The notes: generated by a model not told the origin, from the sequence alone. Numbered from the stretch's first letter, positions 1-8,808 are shown. The stretch is 64,000 nucleotides of DNA from an uncultured bacterium (GCA_937996235.1 CALKVK010000009.1:512455-576454), one strand, 5' to 3'. Numbers and translations are program-made.

Positions 1-1
1 C

Positions 2-1402
2 GGTGTGTTCCTCTACGCCGCCCGCGACGCGCTCCGCCCGAGGCGCTCGGTGCACGTGGTGCCGGTCGTCGTGAAGACCTCGGCCGAGGCCACGGGGGCG
101 GGCGAGGTGGTGGCGACCGCAGCGGGTTGGGTGGAGCCCGATCCGTTCCCGGTGCACGTCTCGACTCTGGCGGACGGCGTCGTCGCGGAGATGCTCGTGC
201 TCGAGGGGCAGGAGGTGCAGGCGGGGCAGGTCCTCGCGCGCCTCGTCCCCGACGACGCGGAGCTCGCGCTGCGGCGCGCCGAGGCCGAGCTGGCCGCGGC
301 GACCGCCGCGGTGGACGTCGCCGCCGCGCGCGCCACGGCGGCGGAGACGGACTGGGCGCACCCGACGGAGCTCGAGCGCGAGCTCGGACGCGCCCGCGCC
401 GCCCACGACGCCGCACGCGCTGCGCGCGCGCGGCTCGACGCCGAGATCGCCATGGCCGAGGCACAGCTTGCGGTGCTGCACGACGACGCACGCCGCCTCG
501 CGGCGCTGCTGCCCTCGCGCTCCGCGACGGAGGCCGAGGTGACGCGCGCGCAGCTCGAGGTGGCGGTGCAGGATGCGAACGTCGCCGCCGCCCGCGCGCG
601 CCGAGCCGAACTCGACGCCGAGATCGCCGCGACGCGGGCGGACCTCGCTGCCGCCGACGAGCGCCTGCGCCTGCGGGTCGCGGACACGCGCGAGCTGCAG
701 GCGGCGCGCGCCGACCTCGCGCTGGCTCGCGCGTCCGAGGCGCGCGCGCGCGCCGCGCGCGACGAGGCGCGGCTGCGGCGCGAGCGCATGGAGATCCGCG
801 CGCCGGTCGCGGGTGTCGTCATGCGGCGCCTCGGCGAGCCCGGCTCGCGGCTGATGCTCGGCATGGACGGCATGGAGGCCTCGTGGGTCGTGGACCTCTA
901 CGATCCGGCACGCCTGCAGGTGCGCGTGGACGTCGCCCTGGCCGACGCGGCGCGGATCGGCGTCGGGACGCGCGCGCGCGTCGTCGCCGAGTCGTATCGC
1001 GACGCGCCGCTCGAGGGCGAGGTCTCGCGCCTCGTCCACTACGCCGACATCCAGAAGAACACGGCGCAGGCGAAGGTCCGGCTCGTCGCTCCGCCGGCCG
1101 GACTGAAGCCGGAGACGCTGGCCAGGGTCGAGTTCTTCGGATCCGGTCAGGCGGCTCCCGGGGCGACGGGCGCACGTCGCGTGTGGGCGCCCCGCGAACT
1201 GGTCGCGGGCGGCCGTGCGCTGGTCGCCGGCGCGGGCGACGTCGCGGAGTTGCGCGACGTGAAGCTGGGCGGCGGGCACGACGGCGCCTGGGTCGAGGTC
1301 CTCGACGGCCTGCTGCCCGGGGACCGCCTGATCGACGCCCCGCCGGACGCCGCGCCGCAGCCGGGCGAGCACGTGCGGATCGAAGGCGAGTCCACCCGAT
1401 GA
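2..1402 (+). CDS. HlyD/MacA-family periplasmic adaptor of an ABC exporter (5' partial)
   Basis: Membrane-fusion adaptor that would link the inner-membrane ABC permeases encoded just downstream to the outer envelope. The frame is open to the left window edge and the usual N-terminal membrane segment is missing, so the true start probably lies outside; the first in-window start is GTG at 5. A lipoyl-like half (VSTLADGVVAEMLVLEGQEV) is followed by a very long Ala/Arg/Glu-rich helical hairpin at about residues 75-260, the second lipoyl half (RAPVAGVVMRRLGEPGS) and a beta-barrel region, which is the standard HlyD order. The stop overlaps the ATPase start (ATGA), so the genes are translationally coupled. 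The long hairpin resembles DevB/MacA adaptors. The substrate cannot be told from sequence. Confidence 0.85.
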   Translation, partial: GVFLYAARDALRPRRSVHVVPVVVKTSAEATGAGEVVATAAGWVEPDPFPVHVSTLADGVVAEMLVLEGQEVQAGQVLARLVPDDAELALRRAEAELAAATAAVDVAAARATAAETDWAHPTELERELGRARAAHDAARAARARLDAEIAMAEAQLAVLHDDARRLAALLPSRSATEAEVTRAQLEVAVQDANVAAARARRAELDAEIAATRADLAAADERLRLRVADTRELQAARADLALARASEARARAARDEARLRRERMEIRAPVAGVVMRRLGEPGSRLMLGMDGMEASWVVDLYDPARLQVRVDVALADAARIGVGTRARVVAESYRDAPLEGEVSRLVHYADIQKNTAQAKVRLVAPPAGLKPETLARVEFFGSGQAAPGATGARRVWAPRELVAGGRALVAGAGDVAELRDVKLGGGHDGAWVEVLDGLLPGDRLIDAPPDAAPQPGEHVRIEGESTR

Positions 1403-2091
1403 GCGCGCTCGTCGAGTGCCGCGGCCTCACGCGCGTGTACCACAAGGGCGACCAGGAGATCCGGCCGCTCGACGAGCTCGACCTCGACGTCGACGAGGGC
1501 ACGTTCACCGCCCTCATGGGCCCGTCGGGCAGCGGCAAGACGACGCTCCTGAACCTCGTCGCCGGCATCGACCGCGCGACCTCGGGCACGCTGCGCGTGG
1601 AAGGCGTCGAGCTGGGCGCGCTGTCGAACACCGAGCTCGCGCGCTGGCGTGCGCACACCATCGGCTACGTCTTCCAGCTCTACCACCTCGTGCCCGTGCT
1701 CACGGCGTACGAGAACGTCGAGCTGCCGCTCCTGCTGCGCGACGACACGCGCCGGGAGCGCCACCGCAAGGTGGCCGCGGCCCTCGAGCTGGTCGGCCTC
1801 GCGGACCGCCACGACCACTTCCCGCGCCAGCTCTCCGGCGGGCAGGAGCAGCGCGTGGCGCTCGCGCGCGCCATCGTGACGGACCCTCGCATCATCGTCG
1901 CGGACGAGCCGACCGGCGACCTCGACGCCGCGGCGGCGGACGCGATCCTCGACCTGCTCGGCGCACTGCGCCGCGAACTCGGCAAGACGCTGCTCATGGT
2001 CACGCACGACCCGCGGGCCGCCGCGCACGCCGACCGCGTGATCCACCTCGAGAAGGGCCGCATCGTCGCCGCTGCGGCAGCGACGTCGTGA
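1399..2091 (+). CDS. ABC exporter ATPase, MacB/LolD type
   Basis: 230-aa nucleotide-binding subunit that powers the adjacent FtsX-type permeases. All catalytic motifs are present: Walker A GPSGSGKTT, Q-loop YVFQLYH, signature LSGGQEQR, Walker B IIVADEPTGDLD and H-loop MVTHD. The GDLD ending of Walker B and the sequence LVPVLTAYENVELPLLL are typical of the MacB/LolD/FtsE branch. The ATG overlaps the adaptor stop by 4 bases and the TGA overlaps the GTG of the first permease. LolD (lipoprotein sorting) is an alternative, but the HlyD adaptor upstream favours a MacAB/DevBCA-like tripartite exporter. Confidence 0.92.
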   Translation: MSALVECRGLTRVYHKGDQEIRPLDELDLDVDEGTFTALMGPSGSGKTTLLNLVAGIDRATSGTLRVEGVELGALSNTELARWRAHTIGYVFQLYHLVPVLTAYENVELPLLLRDDTRRERHRKVAAALELVGLADRHDHFPRQLSGGQEQRVALARAIVTDPRIIVADEPTGDLDAAAADAILDLLGALRRELGKTLLMVTHDPRAAAHADRVIHLEKGRIVAAAAATS

Positions 2092-3242
2092 CCATCACGC
2101 GGCTGCTGCCGCTCGCATGGAAGTTCCTCAGCCGGCGCGCGGGGCGCAGCGCACTCACGGTCGTCGGCGTCGCGGCCGCGATGTGCCTCTTCGCGGCGAT
2201 CGGTGCGCTGCGCGCCGGGGTGCGCGAAGCCACGGCGGCGACGGCGAAGGACGTGCGCCTGATCGTCTACCGCGAGAGCCGCTTCTGCCCGTTCACGAGC
2301 CGTCTGCCGGAGCGCTACGAGGCGCGCATCCGAGAGATCCCGGGCGTCACCGACGTCGTCCCCATGAAGATCGTGGTCAGCAACTGCCGCGCGAGCCTCG
2401 ACGTCATCACGTTCCGGGGCGTGCGCAAGGAGGAGTTCGCAGCCGGCGAGGGGCGGAAGCTCCGCGTCGTGTCCGGCAGCGTAGACGACTGGCTGCGCCG
2501 CTCCGACGCCGCGCTCGTCGGGCGCCTGCTCGCGGAACGCCGCGGCGTGCGCGCAGGCGACCGCTTCGTCTCGGCCGGCGTGACGGTGACCGTCGCCGGC
2601 ATCTACGACTCCGACGACCCGCAGGACCGCAACGTGGCGTACGTGGACCTCGAGTTCCTGCAGCGCGCGCCGGGCGTCTCCCAGCTCGGGATCGTCACGC
2701 AGTTCCTGGTGACCGTGGCGCGCCCCGAGGACTCGGAGCGCGTCTCCGCCGCGATCGACGCAGCGTTCCGGAGCGACCAGGAGCCGACGTCCACGCGCTC
2801 CGAGAAGGCGTTCGTCGCGCGCGCCGCCACCGACGTGATGGCGCTCGTGGACTTCACGGGCCTCGTCGCCGCCGGCTGCGTCGCCGCGGTGCTCGCGCTC
2901 GTCGCCAACGCGATCGTGATGTCGGTGCGGGACCGCGTCGGCGACTTCGCCGTCATGCAGACGCTCGGCTACACGCCTGCGCGCATCGCCGCGCTCGTGG
3001 TCGTCGAGTCGTCGCTGCTCGGGACCATCGGCGGACTGCTCGGGACCTCCGCCGGGCTCGGGTTCCTGGCCGCCAGCGACTACGCCCTCTCCAGCGAGGG
3101 ACTCTCGATCACGTTCGACGTCGGCGGCGGCGTCTGGGCGCTGTGCGTCGCCGTGAGTGTGGCCGTGGGCGTCGCTGCCGGGCTCGTCCCCGCGTGGCGC
3201 GCGGCGCGCGTACCCGTGGCCGCGTCGTTCCGGGCGGTGTGA
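2088..3242 (+). CDS. FtsX-like ABC transporter permease 1
   Basis: 384-aa integral membrane permease. One N-terminal membrane helix (ALTVVGVAAAMCLFAAIGAL) precedes a periplasmic domain of roughly 230 residues, then three C-terminal helices around VAAGCVAAVLALVANAIVMS, the MQTLGYTPARIAALVVVESS loop and ALCVAVSVAVGVAAGLVPAW. This is the MacB_PCD plus FtsX layout. The GTG start overlaps the ATPase stop (GTGA), and this frame is in phase with all membrane segments. It is followed after one base by a second, different permease, so the transporter may be a heteromer. Confidence 0.88.
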   Translation: MTITRLLPLAWKFLSRRAGRSALTVVGVAAAMCLFAAIGALRAGVREATAATAKDVRLIVYRESRFCPFTSRLPERYEARIREIPGVTDVVPMKIVVSNCRASLDVITFRGVRKEEFAAGEGRKLRVVSGSVDDWLRRSDAALVGRLLAERRGVRAGDRFVSAGVTVTVAGIYDSDDPQDRNVAYVDLEFLQRAPGVSQLGIVTQFLVTVARPEDSERVSAAIDAAFRSDQEPTSTRSEKAFVARAATDVMALVDFTGLVAAGCVAAVLALVANAIVMSVRDRVGDFAVMQTLGYTPARIAALVVVESSLLGTIGGLLGTSAGLGFLAASDYALSSEGLSITFDVGGGVWALCVAVSVAVGVAAGLVPAWRAARVPVAASFRAV

Positions 3243-3243
3243 C

Positions 3244-4395
3244 GTGAAGCTCCTCCCGTGGGACTACGGCGTGCGCAACCTCCTCCGCGCGCCGGGCCGG
3301 ACGGCGCTCGGGGCGGGCGGCGTCGCACTCGTGACGGCGCTGCTCGTGACCGCGGCCGCGTTCGTGCGCGGCATGAACGGCTCGCTGGCCGAGACCGGCG
3401 GCCTGCGGAACGTGATCCTGCTCGGCGCGGGCAGCGAGGACAGCGTCGAGCGCAGCGAGGTGAAGGCCGGCGTCGCCGGGATCGTCGCGGCGTCGGTGCC
3501 GGGGATCGAGGAGCGCCTGGGCGTGCCGTACGTCTCGCCCGAGATCAACGTGGCGCTCGTGGTGAACGTGGACGGACAGGAGCGGCAGGCGTCGTTCCGC
3601 GGCGTGACGGATGCCGCCTACCTCGTGCATCCGCAGGTGCGCATCGTCGAGGGTCGCGCGCCGCGTGCCGGCGAGCTGCTCGTCGGACGCTTCGCGGCCG
3701 CACGCCTCGACGTGCCCGACGAACGACTCGCGGTGGGACGCTCCGTCGACATCGACGGCCGCCCCTGGACGATCGCCGGGCGCTTCGAGGCGCCCGGCAC
3801 GGTGCTCGACGCCGAGATCTGGTGCGACGCGCAGGAGCTGCGCGTCGCCACGCGGCGCGAGACGCTCTCCGGGATCGTGCTGACGCTCGCGGACGACGCA
3901 CAGACGGACGATCTCGACCTGTTCACGAAGCAGAGGCTCGATCTCGAGCTGGTGGCGCTCCCCGAACGTGGCTACTACGCGCGGCTCCACGACTTCCTCG
4001 CGCCCGTCCGCGCGATGGTCTGGACGACCGCGCTGCTCGTCGCGGGCGCGGCTCTGCTCGGCGGCATCGACACCATGCACGCGTCGTTCGCGGCGCGCAT
4101 CCGCGAGTTGGCGACGCTGCGCGCGCTGGGCTTCGCGAACGGCGCGATCGCGCTCTCTCTTGTGCAGGAGGCGCTGCTGACGGCGGCGCTCGGCGCGCTC
4201 GTCGGTGCCGCCTGCGTGCTGCCGCTCGACGGTCTCGCCGTACGCGTCTCGATGGGCGCGTTCGGGCTGCGCGTCGACGGCACCGCGCTCGCACTCGGAC
4301 TCGGCGCCGCCTGCGGCGTCGGACTGCTCGGCAGCTTGCCCGCGGCGTGGCGCTGCCTCAGGATGGAACTCGTCGCGGCGCTGCGCGCCGACTGA
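3244..4395 (+). CDS. FtsX-like ABC transporter permease 2
   Basis: 383-aa paralogue of the preceding permease with the same layout: an N-terminal helix (ALGAGGVALVTALLVTAAAF), a large periplasmic domain and three C-terminal helices with the FtsX-type loop LRALGFANGAIALSLVQEAL. I chose GTG at 3244, one base after the previous stop; the longer upstream reading frame lies inside permease 1. Two unlike permeases with one ATPase suggest a heterodimeric membrane part, as in LolCDE or DevC-like systems. The periplasmic domain diverges from permease 1, so this is not a recent duplication. Confidence 0.87.
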   Translation: MKLLPWDYGVRNLLRAPGRTALGAGGVALVTALLVTAAAFVRGMNGSLAETGGLRNVILLGAGSEDSVERSEVKAGVAGIVAASVPGIEERLGVPYVSPEINVALVVNVDGQERQASFRGVTDAAYLVHPQVRIVEGRAPRAGELLVGRFAAARLDVPDERLAVGRSVDIDGRPWTIAGRFEAPGTVLDAEIWCDAQELRVATRRETLSGIVLTLADDAQTDDLDLFTKQRLDLELVALPERGYYARLHDFLAPVRAMVWTTALLVAGAALLGGIDTMHASFAARIRELATLRALGFANGAIALSLVQEALLTAALGALVGAACVLPLDGLAVRVSMGAFGLRVDGTALALGLGAACGVGLLGSLPAAWRCLRMELVAALRAD

Positions 4396-4411
4396 TCGGT
4401 CAGGAGGTCCC

Positions 4412-4957
4412 ATGCGTTCGTCCCCTCTGAATCTCGTCGCGCTCGCCCTCGCCCTCGCCCTCGTCGGCGGCTGCAGCGAATCCGCGCCGACCACCACGTC
4501 CGAGACGCCGAGCGAGAAGGCGGCGCTTCCCGCCGAGCTGTTCGCCGCGGCGTCGCTCGCGGGCGCGGAGGACATCGGCGCGGCGAAGGAGCACGCGACC
4601 GTCGGCACCGAGCTCACCGTGCGTGGCCGGATCGGCGGGTCGAAGGAGCCCTTCGTCTCCGGGCGTGCAGCATTGACGCTGGTCACGATGGAGGGACTTA
4701 CGTCGTGCAAGGACCTCGGCGAGGATCACTGCCCGACGCCGTGGGACTACTGCTGCGAGACGCGCGAGCAGCTCGTCAGGAACACGCTGACCGTGCAGGT
4801 CACCGGACCCGACGGCCGCCCGCTCCGCGCATCGCTCGAGGGCGTCCACGGACTCGAGCCGCTCGCGGTCGTCGAGGTCCACGGCACGGTCTCTTCACGC
4901 CCGAACGCCGACGTGCTCGTGCTCGACGCGGACCGCATCCACGTCGTCGGTCCGTAG
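4412..4957 (+). CDS. secreted lipoprotein with Cys-rich motif, possible OB-fold
   Basis: 181-aa exported protein. The ATG follows a strong Shine-Dalgarno (AGGAGG) by 5 bases. The N-terminus is a signal peptide ending in a lipobox (ALVGGC). The middle reads like a small beta-barrel (GTELTVRGRIGGSKEPFVSG), and the cysteine cluster SCKDLGEDHCPTPWDYCCE could bind metal or form disulfides. The gene is 16 bases after permease 2, so it probably belongs to the exporter operon. I recall similar CPTPWDYCC proteins in planctomycetes but cannot name a function. The OB-fold is inference from the beta pattern only. Confidence 0.75.
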   Translation: MRSSPLNLVALALALALVGGCSESAPTTTSETPSEKAALPAELFAAASLAGAEDIGAAKEHATVGTELTVRGRIGGSKEPFVSGRAALTLVTMEGLTSCKDLGEDHCPTPWDYCCETREQLVRNTLTVQVTGPDGRPLRASLEGVHGLEPLAVVEVHGTVSSRPNADVLVLDADRIHVVGP

Positions 4958-4962
4958 CCCGC

Positions 4963-5955
4963 TCAGGCGAGCACGGCGCCGAGCACGCGGAGCGCGTTGC
5001 CCCCGAGCACGCGCGCGACGTCGTCCTCGAACCAGCCGCGCCGCGTGAGGCCCTCCGCGACGCGCGCGTAGCAGCAGGGCGTGTCCGCTCCGCCCGGGAG
5101 ACCCGGAGGATCGAAGCCGTCGAGGTCGGCGCCGAGGGCCACGTGCTCGACGCCGCACAGCTCGGCCACGTGCTCGATGTGGTCGAGGGCGTCCTCGAGC
5201 GACGGCGACGGCCGCGTCGCGCGGCGGATGTGCGGCGGATACAGCGTGATGCCCGCGAGCCCGCCGGTCGCAGCCAGTTCGCGCAGCTGGGCGTCCGTCA
5301 GGTTGCGCGGGTGCTCCGTGAGCGCGCGGGCGCCGGTGTGCGTCGAGACCACCGGCACGGGCTGCGGGAGCCGCGCGACCTCGTCGAAGAGGTCGGCGAC
5401 CCCCTCCGGCGCGAGGTGGGCGACGTCGAGCAGGATGCCGAGCTCGGCGCAGAGCCGCACGAGCTCGCGGCCGAACGCCGTGAGCCCGCGCCGCTCCGCC
5501 GCGGGGATCATGCAGCCGTCGCCCGCCTCGTTGCGCGGGTTGTGGGTCAGCCCGAGGGAGCGCACGCCGAGACCGTGGAACCGCACGAGCTCGTCCGGCT
5601 CGCCGCGCAGAGGCGACGCGCCCTCCATCGTCAGCAGACCCGCGAGCCCGTCGGCGGCGACGGCGGAGAGCTCGGCGCGCGTGCGCACCCAGCCGAGCCG
5701 ACCCGCGCCGCGCTCGACGAGTCCGGTCCACAGCGCGTGCAGGCGGTCCGCGTACTCCGTCGCCGCGTGGCCCGTGCGGTCGCCCGGCGTGTAGAGCGTG
5801 AAGCACTGCAGCGACGGGCCGTGACGCAGCATGCGCGGCAGGTCGAGCATCTCGCCCGGGCACTCCTGCCACGGGTCCTTGCCCGTCTCCGCCGTGCGCC
5901 AGAGCAGGTCGGCGTGCAGGTCGACGACGGGGACGGCGGGCCGCGCCGCGCTCAT
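4963..5955 (-). CDS. membrane dipeptidase (renal dipeptidase family, M19)
   Basis: 330-aa zinc dipeptidase of the amidohydrolase-fold M19 family, which hydrolyses dipeptides, often with D-residues. Visible family motifs: VVDLHADLLWR (first metal His and Asp), TMEGASPL (bridging Glu), LTHNPRNEAGDG, VVSTHTGARAL (metal His) and GADLDGFDPP. Length fits bacterial members. The ATG overlaps the stop of the upstream membrane protein gene (ATGA). I see no signal peptide, so it is probably cytoplasmic. It converges on the lipoprotein gene at 4957 with a gap of only 5 bases. Confidence 0.9.
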   Translation of the reverse strand: MSAARPAVPVVDLHADLLWRTAETGKDPWQECPGEMLDLPRMLRHGPSLQCFTLYTPGDRTGHAATEYADRLHALWTGLVERGAGRLGWVRTRAELSAVAADGLAGLLTMEGASPLRGEPDELVRFHGLGVRSLGLTHNPRNEAGDGCMIPAAERRGLTAFGRELVRLCAELGILLDVAHLAPEGVADLFDEVARLPQPVPVVSTHTGARALTEHPRNLTDAQLRELAATGGLAGITLYPPHIRRATRPSPSLEDALDHIEHVAELCGVEHVALGADLDGFDPPGLPGGADTPCCYARVAEGLTRRGWFEDDVARVLGGNALRVLGAVLA

Positions 5956-6455
5956 GGCTCGTCGCCCTCGTCCCCGGCGGGCGCGGCGCCGCCGGGCTCT
6001 TCGCAGCGGGCCATGCGCGCGTCGTACGTGACCCGCTCCTCCGTCGCGTCGGGGAGCACGAGCACGGAGGTGACGAGCGGCGGCGGCCCCGCCGTCTCGA
6101 TCTCCCGGAGCACGAGATCCGCCGCCTGCGACGAGAGCACGCGCAGCGAGCGCTCGTCGGCAGCGACCGCCTCGGACGGCGTCATGCGCAGCACGTAGTG
6201 GCGGACACGGTCCTTGCCGTCGCCGACGAGCCGCATCGTCAGCGCCGCGCGCGTCCCGGGTGCGAGGTTGCGCTCGAACGCATCGCGTACGAGCGCGGCG
6301 ACGCGGGGCGTGTCCGTGTCGGTCGTGGTCCGCACGGCCATCAGGTAGAGCACCGTCGTCGCGATGACCGCCACGAACCCCATCGCAGAGATGATGCGCA
6401 GCGAGCGCGATCCCAATCCGGCCTCCTCGGAGCGGACGTACCTCGCTCCGTACAT
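5952..6455 (-). CDS. hypothetical single-pass membrane protein
   Basis: 167-aa protein that I do not recognise. One N-terminal membrane segment (FVAVIATTVLYLMAV, about residues 27-41) is followed by a soluble, probably periplasmic, domain with an alternating beta/alpha look and an acidic Pro/Gly/Ala-rich tail. Its last codons overlap the start of the dipeptidase gene (ATGA). The DUF192 lipoprotein gene ends 21 bases upstream, so it is likely part of the same leftward operon. Confidence 0.7.
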   Translation of the reverse strand: MYGARYVRSEEAGLGSRSLRIISAMGFVAVIATTVLYLMAVRTTTDTDTPRVAALVRDAFERNLAPGTRAALTMRLVGDGKDRVRHYVLRMTPSEAVAADERSLRVLSSQAADLVLREIETAGPPPLVTSVLVLPDATEERVTYDARMARCEEPGGAAPAGDEGDEP

Positions 6456-6476
6456 CGGCTGCGGGCAGGCGCTTCC

Positions 6477-7133
6477 TCAGCGGGGCTGCACGCCCTCGAG
6501 CGCGCGCGCCAGATCGCACCGCGCCCCGACCCCGAGACCCCGCGAGCGCATCCAGCCGGCACGCAGCTCGAGCACGTACGGGACGGGCGTCGCGCACGCG
6601 TGCTCGGGGATCTCCGCGTCCGGCAGCCCGAGGCCCGGCGGCAGCGTCGCGACGTCCACGACCTGCCCCCCGGCGTCGATCCAGACGATGTCGAGGCCGA
6701 TCTCGCAGTCCTTCATCCAGAAGCGCCGGAGACCCGGGCGCGGGTACACGAAGAGCATGCCGCGATCGTCCGGGAGCGTCGCCCGCCCCATCAGCCCGCG
6801 CTCGCGCTCCACGTTCGTCGCCGCGATCTCGACGCGCACGACCGGGACGCCGGACGGGGCGTCCACGCCCGCCGTGCGCTCGCCCACGAGCACGAGAGCC
6901 GGCGCCGCGTGTTGCGGTGCGTCGTCGCTGCGCGGACCGCCCGCGCCCACGACCGGGGGCGCGTCCGTCGCGCCGGACCCGGCGCCCGCGGCGATCGGGG
7001 GCGACGCACGGCCGGCGGTGCCGGCCTCGCCCGACGCGGAGGGCGTCGACTTCCGCGCGCACGCCGCAACCGCGAGCGCGAGCACGAGCAGGGACGCGAA
7101 CACGACGAGGCCGAGGCCGCGGGCGCGCGTCAC
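6477..7133 (-). CDS. DUF192 family lipoprotein
   Basis: 218-aa exported protein. GTG start overlapping the maf stop (GTGA). The signal peptide LVVFASLLVLALAVAAC carries a lipobox, followed by a Pro/Ala/Gly-rich linker of about 65 residues and a C-terminal DUF192 domain with its hallmarks: ERERGLMGR, GMLFVYPRPG, FWMKDCEIGLDIVWID and YVLELRAGW. DUF192 proteins are small conserved exported proteins of unknown biochemical role. The family call is firm; function is open. Confidence 0.88.
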   Translation of the reverse strand: MTRARGLGLVVFASLLVLALAVAACARKSTPSASGEAGTAGRASPPIAAGAGSGATDAPPVVGAGGPRSDDAPQHAAPALVLVGERTAGVDAPSGVPVVRVEIAATNVERERGLMGRATLPDDRGMLFVYPRPGLRRFWMKDCEIGLDIVWIDAGGQVVDVATLPPGLGLPDAEIPEHACATPVPYVLELRAGWMRSRGLGVGARCDLARALEGVQPR

Positions 7134-7708
7134 GACGTCTCCCCCGCCACGAACCCCCACTGCGCGAGCGCCGCGAGCACCTCGTCGAGCGGCAGCCCGA
7201 CGACGTTGCTGCGGCTGCCGTCGATGCGCGTCACGAAGTGCTCCGCGGTCTCCTGGATGGCGTACCCGCCGGCCTTGTCGAACGGCTCGCCCGTCGCCAC
7301 GTACGCGTCGATCTCCGCAGCCGAGAGCGGCCGCATCGTCACCTCCGTCGTGACGGCGAACGCGTGTTCGCCGCGCTCCGAGAGCAACGCGACCCCGGTG
7401 ACCACGCGCTGGGTCGATCCCGAGAGCAGACGCAGCATACGCCGCGCGTCGGCGGCGTCGAGCGGCTTGCCGAGGAGCGTGCCGTCGGCGGCGAGCACCA
7501 CGGTGTCGGCCGCGAGCACGGTGTCCTTCGGGTGCCGCTCGCGCACCACCAGCGCCTTGCGGCGTGCGAGCGCGAGGGCGACGTCCGCGCCGGCCGCGCC
7601 CGGCGGCGGCGTCTCGTCGACGTCCGCCGGGTCGACCACGAAGGCGACGCCGGCGGACGCCAGGAGCTCGCGCCGGCGCGGTGACGCGGACGCGAGACGC
7701 AGCGCCAC
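7130..7708 (-). CDS. maf: Maf family nucleoside triphosphate pyrophosphatase
   Basis: 192-aa Maf/HAM1-type nucleotide pyrophosphatase that removes non-canonical or modified nucleotides. Hallmarks are the N-terminal LRLASASPRRRELL, DTVVLAADGTLLGKP (catalytic Asp region), SGSTQRVVTGVAL, YVATGEPFDKAGGYAIQ and RIDGSRSNVVGLPL. GTG start at 7708, five bases after the upstream stop; longer starts would lie in the neighbour. The Q(E)TAEHFVTRIDG/NVVGLP region is typical of YhdE-like members, which favour dTTP/UTP, but substrate assignment is uncertain. Confidence 0.93.
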   Translation of the reverse strand: MALRLASASPRRRELLASAGVAFVVDPADVDETPPPGAAGADVALALARRKALVVRERHPKDTVLAADTVVLAADGTLLGKPLDAADARRMLRLLSGSTQRVVTGVALLSERGEHAFAVTTEVTMRPLSAAEIDAYVATGEPFDKAGGYAIQETAEHFVTRIDGSRSNVVGLPLDEVLAALAQWGFVAGETS

Positions 7709-7713
7709 GGGCG

Positions 7714-8490
7714 CTACTTCGCCTTCGCGGCCTTGCTGCGCGGGGGCTTCGCGGCGCCTCCGGTCTTCTTCGCGGCCTTCGCCGGCTTCGGCTGCTTCGC
7801 CGGCTTGGCGGCCGGGGCCGCCGGCTCCGCGTCCGTGGACTTCTCCGCGCGCTTCGGAGCGGCGGCGCCGGCGAGCGGGTCGGCGTCGTCGTCGGACCGG
7901 TGCGCGTAGCGCGTGAGCAGGTAGTGCGCCCGCAGCCGGTCGTCCTCGCCGGCGGCGGCGGCGAGCGCCTTCGCGATCTTCGGCAAGGACGTCGTCTTCG
8001 GGACGAGCCCGACCTTCTGCACGAACTTGGCGACCTCCTTGTCCGGCCGCCACTCATCGTCCTCGGCGAGCACCGCCAGCATCACGGCCCGCGCGTGCGG
8101 CGGCACGTTGCGCATCTTCGCGACGACCGCCTCGAGGTCCGCCTCCGGATTCGCGCGCGCGCGGTCGAAGCTGCAGCGGTTCAGCACCGCGTGCACGGAG
8201 CCGAGCATCTTGAGCGCCGCCTTCGCGAAGGCCCGGGCACCGGAGTGCCCGCCGGCGCCGAGCGCGCTCGAGATGTCCCAGGGATCCGCGACGCGCATCT
8301 CGTTCCAGTCGACGAACCACTCGCGCAGCGCCTGCCGCGACTGGACCTTCGACAGGTCCGGTGCATGCTCGGCCAGGAGCGCCAGGATCGCGGCCTCGAC
8401 GGCGTCCTCGGAACCCACGAGGACGCCGTAGGCCTGCTCCAGCCGGTCGAGGGTCTCGACCAGCCGCGACGGCTTCGCGCGGTTCGGCAT
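7714..8490 (-). CDS. hypothetical protein, endonuclease III-like N-terminal region with Lys/Ala tail
   Basis: 258-aa protein. Residues 1-180 are helical. The start (ETLDRLEQAYGVLVGSEDAV, then REWFVDWNEMRVADPWDIS) reads like the first helices of the HhH-GPD endonuclease III fold, but I see no clear helix-hairpin-helix motif and no Cys4 iron-sulfur cluster. From about residue 205 the chain is a low-complexity Lys/Ala/Pro tail (KPAKQPKPAKAAKK), as in many nucleic-acid-associated proteins. The ATG is only 3 bases after the rpsP stop, so the two are co-translated. It could be a catalytically dead glycosylase relative; this is inference. Confidence 0.6.
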   Translation of the reverse strand: MPNRAKPSRLVETLDRLEQAYGVLVGSEDAVEAAILALLAEHAPDLSKVQSRQALREWFVDWNEMRVADPWDISSALGAGGHSGARAFAKAALKMLGSVHAVLNRCSFDRARANPEADLEAVVAKMRNVPPHARAVMLAVLAEDDEWRPDKEVAKFVQKVGLVPKTTSLPKIAKALAAAAGEDDRLRAHYLLTRYAHRSDDDADPLAGAAAPKRAEKSTDAEPAAPAAKPAKQPKPAKAAKKTGGAAKPPRSKAAKAK

Positions 8491-8493
8491 GGA

Positions 8494-8808
8494 TCAGCCC
8501 GCCTGCTTCTTCGCGGACTTGCCCTTCGTCTTGCGGCCGGCGAGCGTCACGTTGCGCGGCAGGGCACGGCCCTTGCGCTTCACGAACGACGCCACGGTCT
8601 CCGAGCACTTCGCGCCCTGGCCGAGCCAGTACTCCACACGCTCCATGTCGAGCGAGACCGACTTCTCGAAGTCCTCGACGAGCGGGTCGTAGTGACCGAT
8701 GTACTCGATCGCGCTCCCGTCGCGCCGCGTCCGGGAATCGAACGCGCCCACGCGATAGAACGGCCGGTTGGTGCGGCCCATCCGGGCCAGCCTGATACGC
8801 ACTGCCAC
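8494..8808 (-). CDS. rpsP: 30S ribosomal protein S16
   Basis: 104-aa ribosomal protein S16 of the small subunit body. It begins AVRIRLARMGRTNRPFYRV and has the typical GHYDP loop, then MERVEYWLGQGAKCSETV. A basic Lys-rich C-terminal extension makes it longer than the roughly 82-aa E. coli protein. GTG start with GGAGAG 5 bases upstream. It follows ffh by 27 bases, the common ffh-rpsP order, but rimM, trmD and rplS, which usually come next, are absent here. Confidence 0.96.
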   Translation of the reverse strand: MAVRIRLARMGRTNRPFYRVGAFDSRTRRDGSAIEYIGHYDPLVEDFEKSVSLDMERVEYWLGQGAKCSETVASFVKRKGRALPRNVTLAGRKTKGKSAKKQAG

